A DNA stretch of 64,000 bases from a virus. Below the pieces are notes generated by a model. That model was not told where the DNA came from, did no database searches, and saw only the letters and a program-made list of their open reading frames with translations. The translations under genes and the position numbers were made by a program. Shown here piece after piece: positions 1 to 8,115 of this stretch; the first letter of the stretch is position 1, and each line of letters opens with the position of its first letter. The stretch spans positions 1-64,000 of the IMG/VR virus record IMGVR_UViG_3300023199_000051; one strand, given 5' to 3'.

Positions 1-537
1 CTGGCCGTCGCCGACCTGCGCTACGCCGTCCTGCGCGACGCCAACCTGCGCGGCGCCGACCTGCACGGCGCCAACCTGCACGGCGCCAACCTGTACGACG
101 CCGACCTGCGCTACGCCGACCTGCACGGCGCCAACCTGCACGGCGCCAACCTGCACAATGCCGACCTGTACGGTGCCGACCTGACCGGGGCCCACCTGAC
201 CGCCGCCAACCTGACCGGGGCCCACCTGCACAATGCCGACCTGGGCGGCGCCGACCTGCGCGGCGCCGACCTACGCGACGCCGACCTACGCGACGCCACC
301 GGCATCGCAGCCTCGGAACCCGTCGGTGCCGAGCCGCGCACTGTCTACGCCGTCGCGGGTCACGACGACGGCGTGATGATCAAGGCCGGCTGCCGGTGGG
401 CCACGGTCGAGGTGACGATCGAGGCCATCGAAGAGCGGTACGCCGACGGCACCGGCAGAGAGAGCCACCGGGCCAAGTATATCGAGGCCGTGCGTGATGT
501 CGCTCGGCGAGCTGTTGCGACACTGGAGACGACATGA
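1..537 (+). CDS. pentapeptide-repeat protein, C-terminal part
   Basis: The frame is open from the left edge of the window to a TGA at 535-537, so the 5' end is missing. The first ~98 codons are unbroken five-residue repeats of the A(D/N)LxxA type (ADLRY, ANLHG, ADLYG), which fold into a right-handed quadrilateral beta helix. A non-repetitive, acidic tail of ~80 residues follows. Family members include gyrase-protecting DNA mimics, but many have no known function and nothing here shows a gyrase role. The stop overlaps the next start (ATGA), which suggests translational coupling. Confidence 0.85.
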   Translation: MAVADLRYAVLRDANLRGADLHGANLHGANLYDADLRYADLHGANLHGANLHNADLYGADLTGAHLTAANLTGAHLHNADLGGADLRGADLRDADLRDATGIAASEPVGAEPRTVYAVAGHDDGVMIKAGCRWATVEVTIEAIEERYADGTGRESHRAKYIEAVRDVARRAVATLETT

Positions 538-1073
538 CCCCCCACGACCGACTCGACCTGTACATTGAAGAAGGCCGGCTCATCCGGCACGCTTGGACCC
601 GCGAGGAGGAGGGCCGGCACCACGCCTGTCTCCTCGCGGCACTCGCGCCAGAGACAGGCGAGGTCGAGAGCGCCGATGCGTGCCCCGCCGACCTGATGCC
701 AGTCTGGCTTGCCCACGTCACCGTGTGGCTCGACGACGCCGGAACCGAGGAGGCATGGTCCGGTCACGTCCGTCGCTACGCCAGCCTTGCTCGCCGATGG
801 CACGTCCTCGACAAAGAGACGTGGGAGCAAGTGCGCGTGGACTGGCTCACTGACGATGTGCTCCCCGAGGCGCTGGCTCACGTCACCGTCGATGAGTGGG
901 GCGTGCGTGAGGCTGTGGAAGGCGTGCGTCGCGCGCTGCGAGGAGACGGTGATTTGGATGCGGCGGCGGCGGAGGCGGATGCGGCGGATGCGGCGGAGTG
1001 GGCGACGACGGCGGCAGGCGAGTCACCGCTCCGGCGGCGTGTACGCGGTGTCACGGCTCCGTGGGCACCCTGA
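534..1073 (+). CDS. hypothetical protein with Ala/Asp-rich C-terminus
   Basis: 179 residues. The ATG overlaps the stop of the pentapeptide gene by four bases. The N-terminal ~140 residues are acidic and rich in Trp and His ([20 protein letters not shown]), probably mostly helical. Residues ~145-165 are a low-complexity [14 protein letters not shown] run, followed by a basic tail. No family with a known function is recognised. The low-complexity run resembles in style the Ala/Trp repeat of the gene at 1150, so both may belong to one group of accessory proteins. Confidence 0.65.
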   Translation: MTPHDRLDLYIEEGRLIRHAWTREEEGRHHACLLAALAPETGEVESADACPADLMPVWLAHVTVWLDDAGTEEAWSGHVRRYASLARRWHVLDKETWEQVRVDWLTDDVLPEALAHVTVDEWGVREAVEGVRRALRGDGDLDAAAAEADAADAAEWATTAAGESPLRRRVRGVTAPWAP

Positions 1074-1150
1074 TCGTACAGTTCGACGGATCCCTGTTCG
1101 GCCCCGAGGAAGACGCTCGCGTGCTCAGCGGTCGGTGCAGGGTGTATTGA
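1061..1150 (+). CDS. possible small coupled ORF (29 aa)
   Basis: A GTG-initiated frame of 29 codons overlaps the end of the previous gene and ends in TGATG with the next start. That placement is what suggests translation. The peptide starts [19 protein letters not shown] and has no recognised family. It could instead be chance open frame in GC-rich DNA. Confidence 0.3.
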   Translation: MGTLIVQFDGSLFGPEEDARVLSGRCRVY

Positions 1151-1971
1151 TGACTGACTATTACCGAGTGACCACTCAGGACCTGCGCCCCCCGGTCCGT
1201 GGCGGAGATCCTACACCCCATCCCGGCCGGCTTCCCAGAGTCGATCTGGACACCAGCGAGCGCGCCTGCGCGCCCGGCTGGCACGTCAGTCTCACCCCCG
1301 AGAATGCGCTTCAGCTCTCCGGCCTGTGGCCAGGCGACCGCCCGGCGCGTCTGTGGCGGTGTCGGGCTGTCAAGGGCGAGCTGATCATCGAACGTGGACG
1401 TAAGCTTCGGGCAGCCACGTGGGACGTGGTGGAGGAGCTGGAGGTCACCGACGAGATCCTCGCTCGCCTGCACGCACCGATGGCGGGCGATGGCCTGACA
1501 GTCGAGGAGATCGTCTCCGAGGTCCAGGCGTGGAGGCATGCGCTGTCGCGGCCGACCAGAGACCGTGAGACGGTGCAGGCGGGGCTGCGTGAGGCGCTTC
1601 GCGTGCGGGAACTGGAGTGGGCCCTGGTTGAATACGACACCTCGCAGGCCGCCTGGGCCGCCTGGGCCGGCTGGGACGCCAGGGATGCCTGGAGTGCCAG
1701 GGCCGCCAGGAACGCCTGGTACGCCTGGGCCTCCAGGGACGCCTGGGCCTCCAGGGCCTCCAGGGGCGCCTGGGACGCCAGGGCCTCCTCCAGGGCCGCC
1801 TGGGCCGCCCTCACCGTGTACGTCGCCGCCCGACGCGGCTGGACGCAGCAGGACCCCCACCTGCTCACGACCGGCCTGCGCGACGCGTACGCCGCCGGGC
1901 TCGGTGTGACGGTGCCCGTTGATGGTGAACTCAGGTGGACGATGTACCCGAAGCAAGACAATGAGCAATGA
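1150..1971 (+). CDS. DUF7666-like protein with Trp/Ala periodic repeat
   Basis: 273 residues from the ATG in a TGATG junction. An N-terminal module contains [15 protein letters not shown] and a following LWRC strand, resembling the DUF7666-type phage domain; this is a tentative assignment. Residues ~170-225 form an unusual tract where Trp recurs every three to seven residues among Ala, Arg, Asp and Ser ([15 protein letters not shown]). The matching DNA is a degenerate repeat of GCCTGGGACGCCAGG-like units. The opposite strand and another frame of this DNA read as collagen-like GPPG, but only this frame has the upstream domain and start context. Confidence 0.7.
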   Translation: MTDYYRVTTQDLRPPVRGGDPTPHPGRLPRVDLDTSERACAPGWHVSLTPENALQLSGLWPGDRPARLWRCRAVKGELIIERGRKLRAATWDVVEELEVTDEILARLHAPMAGDGLTVEEIVSEVQAWRHALSRPTRDRETVQAGLREALRVRELEWALVEYDTSQAAWAAWAGWDARDAWSARAARNAWYAWASRDAWASRASRGAWDARASSRAAWAALTVYVAARRGWTQQDPHLLTTGLRDAYAAGLGVTVPVDGELRWTMYPKQDNEQ

Positions 1972-2332
1972 CCTCCCCCGCTACTGCATCCACGGCCGCA
2001 GCGAGCTGATGGATTGTCCCAAGTGTGGTGCCGGGGACGAGGCGCTACTTGAGAGCATGCGTGTCCGCCGCCCCGACGCACACACGCTACGTCCTGGCGA
2101 GGTGGCGGTGCCCCGAGAGTGGCTGGAGCGCTTGCGGGGCCTGCCAGCTGGGTGGGAGCGCATGGCCGACATTGCCGGACCTTCCCTGGCACTTGCGGGA
2201 GCGGGGCTGGAGGCGGCTGCCGACGAGCTGGAGCAGCTTCTCACCTTGCTGGATGGTGAGGGTGCTGCGAGCGAGGACACCAGTGACGGACAAGACCCAA
2301 CGACAGTCCCGGAAACCCCCACTGCCACGTGA
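1961..2332 (+). CDS. hypothetical protein with N-terminal zinc-ribbon-like motif
   Basis: 123 residues. The ATG overlaps the end of the previous gene by 11 bases. Residues 8-22 carry C-x-H then CPKCG, a possible half zinc ribbon. The middle holds a helical segment ([15 protein letters not shown]) and an Ala/Leu-rich helix, and the tail is acidic and Thr/Pro-rich. It is the last gene of the first rightward run before a promoter-like site. Function is unknown. Confidence 0.6.
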   Translation: MSNDLPRYCIHGRSELMDCPKCGAGDEALLESMRVRRPDAHTLRPGEVAVPREWLERLRGLPAGWERMADIAGPSLALAGAGLEAAADELEQLLTLLDGEGAASEDTSDGQDPTTVPETPTAT

Positions 2333-2345
2333 CATAGTGGCTATC

Positions 2346-2366
2346 TGGTCCACAACAGGCTACGGT
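2346..2366 (+). promoter_or_regulatory. degenerate copy of the phage promoter box
   Basis: TGGTCCACAACAGGCTACGGT resembles the core of the five promoter modules further right (TGTNNCAC followed by CAGGCTACATT), with -10 TACGGT. It lies 27 bases before the TTG start at 2394. The upstream box of the full modules is not visible here. Confidence 0.45.
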
Positions 2367-2393
2367 GGCTGTGTAGCCAGGGAGCAGTAGCCG

Positions 2394-2756
2394 TTGTCAC
2401 GCAATCACATCCTTCGGTACCGACTCGCGCAGAACGAGGTTGACCTGATCGATAAGGTCCGCGGCAGCTTGGCCCGGAGTCTGTGGATGCGGGAAGCCGC
2501 ACTGCGGTATGCCGGGCGCCAGGTGGAGGGCAGTGCAGCTTCCATCGAGAAGGCGGCGATCCGAGCGCGCTCGCGGAAGGGCACCAGCAACCGCACCACC
2601 TTCATCCGCTTCCGCCTCAATGATGACGAGATGGCCCAAGTGAACGCGCTACGGGGCCGAGGCAAGAAAGCGCCGTCTGCAGCATCATGGATGCGGGAAG
2701 CTGCACTGCGGTATGCAGAAGCCGCGGCCAAGCACCCGCACCAGATTGCGCTGTGA
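2394..2756 (+). CDS. tandem ribbon-helix-helix-like protein
   Basis: 120 residues from a TTG with GGAGCAG upstream. Two copies of the same ~40-residue unit follow one another: residues ~5-41 and ~69-108. Each starts with a basic beta strand (LRYRLAQNE / IRFRLNDDE), has a short helix, and ends in the identical WMREAALRYA helix. This order is typical of MetJ/Arc ribbon-helix-helix DNA-binding proteins, which normally dimerise; a fused pair could act as an intramolecular dimer. It is probably a transcriptional regulator or relaxosome-like DNA binder; the target is unknown. The stop overlaps the next GTG start. Confidence 0.7.
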   Translation: MSRNHILRYRLAQNEVDLIDKVRGSLARSLWMREAALRYAGRQVEGSAASIEKAAIRARSRKGTSNRTTFIRFRLNDDEMAQVNALRGRGKKAPSAASWMREAALRYAEAAAKHPHQIAL

Positions 2757-3214
2757 AGCGGGTTGGAAGCCGCGTCTACCTCCATCGTGGTGCCCTCCAC
2801 GAGCTGACGAACGCCCAGCAGCAGACGGTGGAAGCAGCAGCGGATCACCTGCTGGTGTCGGGGTGGGACATTGTACGGCTCAACCTGGACTTGCAGGCGG
2901 TCATGTTCGGGTGGACCACGAGCTGGGACACCGACCCCCACCCGAAGCTCCAGCAGAGCCAGGTGGTGCACAAGGTCCGAGGGCGGTGGGTGGCGCAGCC
3001 GCGTGCGCACTACAAGGATCGGCCCGTCTACCACCGCAAGGACTTGATGGTGGCCAAAGACCATCCAGACCGGGAGCTGTTTGCCAAGCTCACCAGGCAG
3101 GAAGCAGATGCGGGCCTGCTCGGCCGCCCGGACATCGGCCGTGAATCGTCTTGGGAGCGCCTGCTCGAACAGGAAGGCTGGAAGGTGGTCGGGCATAGGC
3201 TTGTGCGGCGCTAG
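2753..3214 (+). CDS. hypothetical protein
   Basis: 153 residues from GTG in a GTGA overlap with the regulator upstream. The sequence is rich in His, Lys and Trp (VHKVRGRWVAQPRAHYKDRP; WERLLEQEGWKVVGHRLVRR) and looks like a compact alpha/beta domain. It shares a transcript with the tandem ribbon-helix-helix protein, so the two may act together. I do not recognise a family, and no catalytic motif is clear. Confidence 0.6.
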   Translation: MKRVGSRVYLHRGALHELTNAQQQTVEAAADHLLVSGWDIVRLNLDLQAVMFGWTTSWDTDPHPKLQQSQVVHKVRGRWVAQPRAHYKDRPVYHRKDLMVAKDHPDRELFAKLTRQEADAGLLGRPDIGRESSWERLLEQEGWKVVGHRLVRR

Positions 3215-3249
3215 CCCTCACGGCGTAGCCCTGGTGGCATTCGGCGTGC

Positions 3250-3262
3250 TAGTTTGAAGGCC
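3250..3262 (+). promoter_or_regulatory. candidate -10 (TAGTTT) for a leaderless endolysin transcript
   Basis: TAGTTT ends seven bases before the ATG at 3263, so transcription would start at or next to the start codon. The same geometry recurs before the starts at 4120, 44938 and 45000. No consensus -35 is seen. Confidence 0.4.
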
Positions 3263-4081
3263 ATGCCCCACCAGCCTCCCGCCCTGTCTCTCCCTGCCCG
3301 CCTGGAGCTTGTGAAGGTGGATCCGTGCATCCGGTCCAGCTTCAAAGGAAGCGACGGCACGTACTGGTCGCTGTCGAAGCTCTCGACCTTCACCGGATAC
3401 GCGCCTCCAGATCACGCCGAAGCTCTCCTCAAGCTCCACCATCTCGTAGAAGGGGCTGGCGGCACTCTGTACGCCACAGAGCTGTGGCGCGATCGAACTG
3501 TCAGCGACCGCGAGCATGCGAAGTGGGCTCGGTGGCAGGAGGACCAGAAGAACGGGGTAGCTTTCAACAAGGCCAAGCACCGGAAGGCGTACGCGAAGCC
3601 TGGAGGCCTGTCGAACCACAATGCAGGCCGTGCGGCCGACTTCTGGGTGACGGACCGCAGTGACAGCGGTGCTCGTGTCCCCGTCATGTTCCCTGGCCTG
3701 CCTGCCAACAAGAACCTCGACAAGCTGTGGGAGCTGGCGATGCCACTGGGCTTTACGCCCATCATCGACTACCCAGACGAGAACCGGGAAGAGAGCTGGC
3801 ACATGGACTTCATGGGGCCCTGGACACACGTTCAGGAGCGACGAGGTGTCGATGAAGCAGCCATGGCCGCGTGCCTCGACGTCGGTCTCGGGGGCTACCC
3901 TGGAGACCGTGACCTGGCGCGCGCTCTGCAGGCTCAGGTCCATCGGTGCGGGCAAGACATCGGGAAGATCGATGGGTACCTCGGAGGCAAGACGAAGGAA
4001 GGCCTGCGTTGCCTCGGGCTCCCCGAAGACACCACGGACCCTTGTGAGCTGTTCGGTCTGCCCACAGCTGCCTACGGGTAG
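3263..4081 (+). CDS. endolysin, M15-type (VanY/D-Ala-D-Ala) peptidase with C-terminal wall-binding-like region
   Basis: 272 residues. A SNHNAGRAADFW motif (~residues 115-126) and ESWHMDF (~residues 177-183) match the two zinc-ligand motifs of M15 peptidases (S-x-H-x2-G-x-A-x-D and W-H-x-D), which cut peptidoglycan stem peptides. The segment between them (LDKLWELAMPLGF) also fits the family. A ~75-residue C-terminal part with GKIDGYLGGKTKEGL resembles a peptidoglycan-binding domain. No signal peptide is visible, so export would need a holin or other membrane lesion. It opens a four-gene cassette whose other members are membrane proteins and a protease. A TTG at 3254 is an alternative start, but the ATG is preferred. 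Confidence 0.85.
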   Translation: MPHQPPALSLPARLELVKVDPCIRSSFKGSDGTYWSLSKLSTFTGYAPPDHAEALLKLHHLVEGAGGTLYATELWRDRTVSDREHAKWARWQEDQKNGVAFNKAKHRKAYAKPGGLSNHNAGRAADFWVTDRSDSGARVPVMFPGLPANKNLDKLWELAMPLGFTPIIDYPDENREESWHMDFMGPWTHVQERRGVDEAAMAACLDVGLGGYPGDRDLARALQAQVHRCGQDIGKIDGYLGGKTKEGLRCLGLPEDTTDPCELFGLPTAAYG

Positions 4082-4107
4082 CACTGGCCCGCGTAGCGTG
4101 CGCGGAG

Positions 4108-4113
4108 TACACT
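4108..4113 (+). promoter_or_regulatory. candidate -10 (TACACT), leaderless geometry
   Basis: TACACT is followed by exactly six bases and then the ATG at 4120. The same TACACT-N6-ATG arrangement occurs at 44988-45002. No ribosome-binding site precedes the ATG, which supports a leaderless mRNA. Confidence 0.45.
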
Positions 4114-4119
4114 GGCGGC

Positions 4120-4479
4120 ATGCCGAAAGACAAGATCATGTGGATCGCCGTCGCGGTGGCCGTACTGCTGGTCATCATTGCTGCCCTGGTGTTCTTCACG
4201 GGCGGGGGTAGCCAGAACTCCCAGCTGGCAGCTGGTGCAGCTGCTGGCGCTCTTGCAGCTGCTGCAGCTCGCGGCAGGGCTAAGCAGAAGGCCGACAAGG
4301 CGCTGGACGCCAACGAGCGCACCCAGGGGGACCTCGAAGGGATTACGGGTGACCTGTCCGACAATGCTGCCGGGGTTGAAGAGGACGCGGCCCGCAACCG
4401 TGAAACCACCGCGAAGATGTCCGATGCCGCCAAGTTAGAAGCCGGCAACAACCGCCTCAAACCGAGAGACCCCTCATGA
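4120..4479 (+). CDS. single-span membrane protein, possible holin or spanin component
   Basis: 119 residues. After MPKDK comes a strong membrane helix (residues ~6-28, IMWIAVAVAVLLVIIAALVFF), then an Ala-rich segment, then a charged helix likely to form a coiled coil (residues ~55-110). It lies between the endolysin and a membrane-anchored protease and overlaps the latter by four bases. By position it could be a holin, a regulator of lysis or a spanin subunit; topology alone cannot decide. Confidence 0.65.
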   Translation: MPKDKIMWIAVAVAVLLVIIAALVFFTGGGSQNSQLAAGAAAGALAAAAARGRAKQKADKALDANERTQGDLEGITGDLSDNAAGVEEDAARNRETTAKMSDAAKLEAGNNRLKPRDPS

Positions 4480-5096
4480 CACGCCGACAAGTCGTAAGCC
4501 TCGCATCCACCCTGATCACGCTCATCGTTGTGGGCGTGCTGCTTCGGCTGCACACGCAGATCCCCCACGTGCCTGTCCAGGGTGAGTGGGAGTCCGCACC
4601 CGTTGTGCAGGTGTGCAGCACAGCTCCAGAGTGGGTGACGGAGTCGTTGCCTGCAGCGCGAAGCTACTGGGAGCGGCTCGGGTACGAGACGGGCAGCGTC
4701 GAGCTTGGCGACTGTGCTTCTCTGTGCAGTGTCGGGGATGAGCGTGAAGTACCTTGCAGCGAAGGGAAGATCCTGATCGACCTTCGTGACCAAGGCTTCG
4801 ACGGCAGCCATGGAGGCGAGACGGTGTCTCCCACCAGTGCTGACCGGGAGTGGGCGACTGTGCTGGCGCCTGGCGCTGTGGTGGTGGGATCCGACAACCC
4901 TGCCGACACAAGGACGCTTCCCGAGGACATCCAGGACATCATGCTCGCTCACGAGCTGGGGCACGCGCTCGGCTTCGGGCATGCTACGACACGCGTGTGC
5001 GGCCCCGTGGCAGGCCACCCCACCGGCCACATCATGCACCCCGAGATGCACAGCATGGGGTGGAGCAGTACAGGTATCCCAGGCGAAGCATCGTGA
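4476..5096 (+). CDS. membrane-anchored metzincin-type zinc protease
   Basis: 206 residues. Residues ~6-24 form an N-terminal membrane or signal-anchor helix. The catalytic zinc motif HELGHALGFGH (~159-169) matches HExxHxxGxxH of metzincins, and HIMHPEMHSMGW downstream supplies a plausible Met-turn. Four Cys residues (CASLC, VPC) and an early Cys suggest disulfides, so the domain probably acts outside the cytoplasm. A protease in a lysis cassette could cut lipoproteins, outer-membrane proteins or a spanin; this is inference. It overlaps both neighbours by four bases. Confidence 0.8.
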   Translation: MTRRQVVSLASTLITLIVVGVLLRLHTQIPHVPVQGEWESAPVVQVCSTAPEWVTESLPAARSYWERLGYETGSVELGDCASLCSVGDEREVPCSEGKILIDLRDQGFDGSHGGETVSPTSADREWATVLAPGAVVVGSDNPADTRTLPEDIQDIMLAHELGHALGFGHATTRVCGPVAGHPTGHIMHPEMHSMGWSSTGIPGEAS

Positions 5097-5590
5097 GGTT
5101 TGAAACCCTCACCGTGGCCATCGGTATCCTGCTCGGTCTTCTCATCCCAGGCATCGCGTACAGCGCTCCCCCCGAGCCGTCGAAGGCCATCAGCGGCCCA
5201 CACCCCCCAGGCACCACGCTCACGGTCCCTGTGGAGTCCTGGGTGCTTCCTACTCCCTTCTACGATGAATGTCTAGCCATCACCTACGACGTGGATGATC
5301 TGCAGACGCGACTGGACCGCTGCACCGAGCTGGGGTCCCACAGTGCCGAGCAGGCAATGCAGGCCCTCGACCTGTCCAGCAAGGCGCTGAAAGCCGCGAA
5401 TGCTCAGATGGACGACGACGGGAACCGCGTCGAGGAGCTGACCCTGAAGCTGCTCGATGCGCAGCGCGTAGTCGATGAGAAGAACGCGAAGATTGGGCAG
5501 CTCAAGAGTCAGCGAAACACGGCTGTTGCCGTGACGACTGGCGTCGTGATCACACTGGGCACCATCGCCGCGGTGAGCCTGTCCCCGTAA
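5093..5590 (+). CDS. coiled-coil envelope protein with N- and C-terminal hydrophobic segments, spanin-like
   Basis: 165 residues from GTG (GTGA overlap). Residues ~5-23 are a signal peptide or anchor ending AYSAPP. A long heptad-like helix (~60-140: LQTRLDRC, VEELTLKLLDAQRVV, KIGQLKSQ) is followed by a hydrophobic C-terminal helix (~143-160, TAVAVTTGVVITLGTIAAV). Two membrane-embedded ends joined by a periplasmic coiled coil is the layout of unimolecular spanins, which fuse inner and outer membranes at lysis. It closes the lysis cassette. Assignment rests on topology and position only. Confidence 0.6.
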   Translation: MRFETLTVAIGILLGLLIPGIAYSAPPEPSKAISGPHPPGTTLTVPVESWVLPTPFYDECLAITYDVDDLQTRLDRCTELGSHSAEQAMQALDLSSKALKAANAQMDDDGNRVEELTLKLLDAQRVVDEKNAKIGQLKSQRNTAVAVTTGVVITLGTIAAVSLSP

Positions 5591-5905
5591 GGCACGTTCG
5601 GCACCACTTCATACCAGCACGTGATCCTGTCTTCTGCTGTGCTCTCCTCTCTCGGCCACAGAAGAAACAGGTTGCCACTAGTTAGCTTCTAGCGTGGTTA
5701 TGCCGCAGCATGCGGACAGCCCGATGCGCGGCAAGGACAAAAAAGTCACGGTGAATAGTGCACACGGACCCAGGTACATGCTATGCAGTGGGTGCACGTC
5801 CCGTGCTCCTGCCTTGCGGCGGGGTGTTCAGTCAAACGGTGTTGGGGGCGTCGAGGCAGTTGTCGCAGGCTTCCTCGGCGTCCTCACTTCGTTGTGGGTG
5901 CGCTG
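5591..5905. other. intergenic region between convergent transcription units
   Basis: This 315-base stretch separates the lysis cassette from the leftward thyX operon. Near 5628-5677 an imperfect inverted repeat (CTGTCTTCTGCTGTG and CACAGAAGAAACAG) could act as a bidirectional terminator. The part around 5680-5780 is AT-richer than its surroundings and contains an AAAAAA run. Short open frames on both strands have no convincing start or domain, so I call no gene. Confidence 0.5.
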
Positions 5906-6403
5906 TCAATCTGCTTGGGACTTCTCGGCGGCTACCTGGGACTTCTCGATGACGGAGGTAGCACCCGGCGGCTTCAGGCAGCTGACACCTGCACGCGCCA
6001 GCCAGCCATTCCACGTGGCCGCGACTATGTAGTGGTCCGCGATGTCCTTGCCAGCTACCACTGCACTGCCGAAGCACCACCAGCGCGTCTTCTTGAACCG
6101 CTCGAACTCGCGCTGCGTGCCGGGGCTCATGCTGCCGTCATCCCGCAGGAGCACCCACAGCTCACCGTAGCGGTGCTCCGCGACCAGGTCGACCAGCGCA
6201 CACACCGCACGCAACCCGCGCTCGCGCTCGGAGGGGCTGCCGTCATCTCCGTAGGCTCCGGCCGCAATGCCTGGGTGCACAACAATGGGAGCAAGGCCTA
6301 TCTTGACGGCAAGCATGGACAGCTGACAGGCGCGCTGCACATTGACATCGACGTCGCCTGCGAAGGGGGCTGCGATGTAGACGGGTGAGGGTGCGAGGGT
6401 CAT
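5906..6403 (-). CDS. nucleoside 2-deoxyribosyltransferase-like protein (DUF4406/DUF7768 type)
   Basis: 165 residues. The ATG at 6403 has TAGGAG eight bases upstream. The N-terminus VYIAAPFAGDVDVNVQRA matches the opening strand and N-containing loop of this Rossmann-like family, and GELWVLLRDDGSMSPGTQREFE matches the second signature (ELWV...S.GM..E). Relatives transfer deoxyribose between bases or bind nucleotides. Its position just downstream of ThyX fits phage nucleotide metabolism. The last ~40 residues after the fold look low in structure. Confidence 0.65.
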   Translation of the reverse strand: MTLAPSPVYIAAPFAGDVDVNVQRACQLSMLAVKIGLAPIVVHPGIAAGAYGDDGSPSERERGLRAVCALVDLVAEHRYGELWVLLRDDGSMSPGTQREFERFKKTRWWCFGSAVVAGKDIADHYIVAATWNGWLARAGVSCLKPPGATSVIEKSQVAAEKSQAD

Positions 6404-6467
6404 CGTCAAACTCCTACCCATTCGGGCTGATACTGATCACTGATTTCGATGTCGTTGTAGGGTCCAT

Positions 6468-7562
6468 TCATTCGATGAAGCCCAGCATGCGCAGGAAGGC
6501 TCCCCGCTCCCGCTTGCTCCCGGCGCCGTGCCGGTCGAGGAGGGGGCGCAGGTGGTCTAGGACCACCTTGCGGTTGACCTCGGCCGGCACGTCGTCGCAC
6601 AAGCCGTCGATGACATGTACCTCCAGCAGCTCTCGAAGCACAGCCAGCTCCTGCCGGCTGAAGGTGTAGGCCTCGAAGGTGTAGTCGTTCCACGCCTCGA
6701 AGGTCATGGGGGCCCAGGCGGCCACAACCTGGCCGATGACATTGGCGTAGCTGCGGATCTCCAGCTGCGCGTGGTCGTCCATCCGCAGCGACAGGTAGTG
6801 CAGCAGGTTCCGAAGGTCGACCTTCCAGTAGTACTCAGTGAAGGTGGACAGCGGCAGGTCCTTGCGGGCCTGCTCCTTGGCCACACCGAACGTCAGGCGC
6901 TCGTTGTAGATCTCACCACACAGCTCGTGCAGCTCGCGCTCGCGGCTCGTCAGGTACTCACCGGGCGACAGTGCTTCTTCCCCCTCGGGGATTCCGTAGC
7001 GAGCCTCATCCCCGAAGATGTCTCCCCAGTCCTCCGGGAGGAAGCCGCCGCTGCCCTGCTTGTTGTGCCTGGCCTGCACCCGCCAGGCGTCCGGCGGTGT
7101 CTCCTGCCGCGCGTCGATGGCCGGCTGGTAGCGCGTGCTGTACTCATTGACGTTCGCGGTCCGGTGGCGGATCTGCTGCCGGTGTGCGTCCATCGGCATG
7201 CGGATGTGGAACTTGGCCTCGGCCATCTCGAAGGGGGTGCCGTGTCTGTGCCGCATCATGTAGCGGATGAGCCCTCGATCCCCGAGCTTGCAGTGTCCAG
7301 GTGAATCCACGTGCTTGGGGTGGAGCATATCGAGGGCGGCCGTCTCCCTGCAGGTGGCACACGTGGCACCCTCACCCTCCTGCTTCCACTTGTGCTCCGA
7401 CAGCCCCTTGCCGTAGCTCACGCGGGCGGCCTGCACGACGGCGTAGTCGTCACCCATGACGTCGACCAGGCGCACGTGGCCCTGGTCGAGCACTTGATGA
7501 GCCTCGGTGAAGTGCCGCAGGCGTGCAGGGATGTTCGGTTCGAGAGGGTCCGGGTAGTCCAT
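6468..7562 (-). CDS. thyX: flavin-dependent thymidylate synthase ThyX
   Basis: 364 residues. The diagnostic RHR-x7-S signature is intact at residues 132-142 (RHRTANVNEYS). RHRHGTPFEMAEAKFHIRMP just before it and RKDLPLSTFTEYYWKVDLRNLLHYLSLR later are typical ThyX helices. The enzyme makes dTMP from dUMP using methylene-tetrahydrofolate and FAD/NADPH, replacing ThyA. It is longer than most ThyX proteins. Residues ~55-95 hold an insertion with CATC, several His and HC that is not usual for the family and could bind metal. It sits in a leftward operon of small phage genes. Confidence 0.92.
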   Translation of the reverse strand: MDYPDPLEPNIPARLRHFTEAHQVLDQGHVRLVDVMGDDYAVVQAARVSYGKGLSEHKWKQEGEGATCATCRETAALDMLHPKHVDSPGHCKLGDRGLIRYMMRHRHGTPFEMAEAKFHIRMPMDAHRQQIRHRTANVNEYSTRYQPAIDARQETPPDAWRVQARHNKQGSGGFLPEDWGDIFGDEARYGIPEGEEALSPGEYLTSRERELHELCGEIYNERLTFGVAKEQARKDLPLSTFTEYYWKVDLRNLLHYLSLRMDDHAQLEIRSYANVIGQVVAAWAPMTFEAWNDYTFEAYTFSRQELAVLRELLEVHVIDGLCDDVPAEVNRKVVLDHLRPLLDRHGAGSKRERGAFLRMLGFIE

Positions 7563-7566
7563 GGTG

Positions 7567-8115
7567 TCAGTCCTCGGGGGTCAGTGGTGTCTCCCCCTCA
7601 CCAGAGGGAGAGCTTACCGTGGCATGTTGGAGAGAGGGGTGAGCTGGGGCTCCTGCCGTGACACGCCAAACATGCCACTCAGGCCACGCGCTAGTCAGGA
7701 GGTGCGCGAAGGTCTTGGTGTTCTCGATGTGGCTGCCTGGCGGGTTGTTGGCCATGTCAGGAGAAGCAAAGTAGGTGACGCGGCCCGGTTGCTTGGCAGC
7801 TGCCACCGAGAACGCACGTGGAGGCTCTGGAGCTGCGCGTTCTTCTTCTCGGGCACCACTCCCGTCTTTCAGGTGTTGCACATTGGAGTTGAGCCACTTG
7901 TAGCACTCGGTGAACCACCGTATGGCCTGGACACGCAGCTCCAGGCTGCCCCGGTGCCCCTCAACAACCTCGTGGAAGATCATGCCGGAGCGGCCTAGCT
8001 TCGGGTGCTTCACAGCGCACACAAGCACCCACCTGCGGTTCGTCTCGGGGTCTACGCCTGCATCAGCAGACAGGAACCACACACCGTTGTCGAGGGAGGG
8101 GGGCTGCTTGCTCAT
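7567..8115 (-). CDS. hypothetical protein
   Basis: 182 residues from an ATG in an ATGA overlap with the gene upstream. The first half looks like an alpha/beta domain (WFLSADAGVDPETNRRWVLVCAV) with HEVVEGHRGSLELRVQAIRW. The C-terminus ends in a flexible Ser/Pro/Glu tail. It ends four bases before thyX, so the two are probably co-translated. No known family is recognised. Confidence 0.6.
   Translation of the reverse strand: MSKQPPSLDNGVWFLSADAGVDPETNRRWVLVCAVKHPKLGRSGMIFHEVVEGHRGSLELRVQAIRWFTECYKWLNSNVQHLKDGSGAREEERAAPEPPRAFSVAAAKQPGRVTYFASPDMANNPPGSHIENTKTFAHLLTSAWPEWHVWRVTAGAPAHPSLQHATVSSPSGEGETPLTPED

Noticed and set aside
1051-1968. Collagen-like GPPG/GPG reading frames on the minus strand and in another plus frame (1538-1909)
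   Set aside because: They are other-frame readings of the Ala/Trp repeat. The plus frame from 1150 has a start in a TGATG junction and an N-terminal domain.
4522-5051. Minus-strand frames across the lysis cassette
   Set aside because: Antisense to the metzincin with an intact zinc motif.
5694-6032. Plus-strand frames in the 5.6-6.4 kb region
   Set aside because: They overlap the deoxyribosyltransferase-like gene in antisense and have no domain or good ribosome site.
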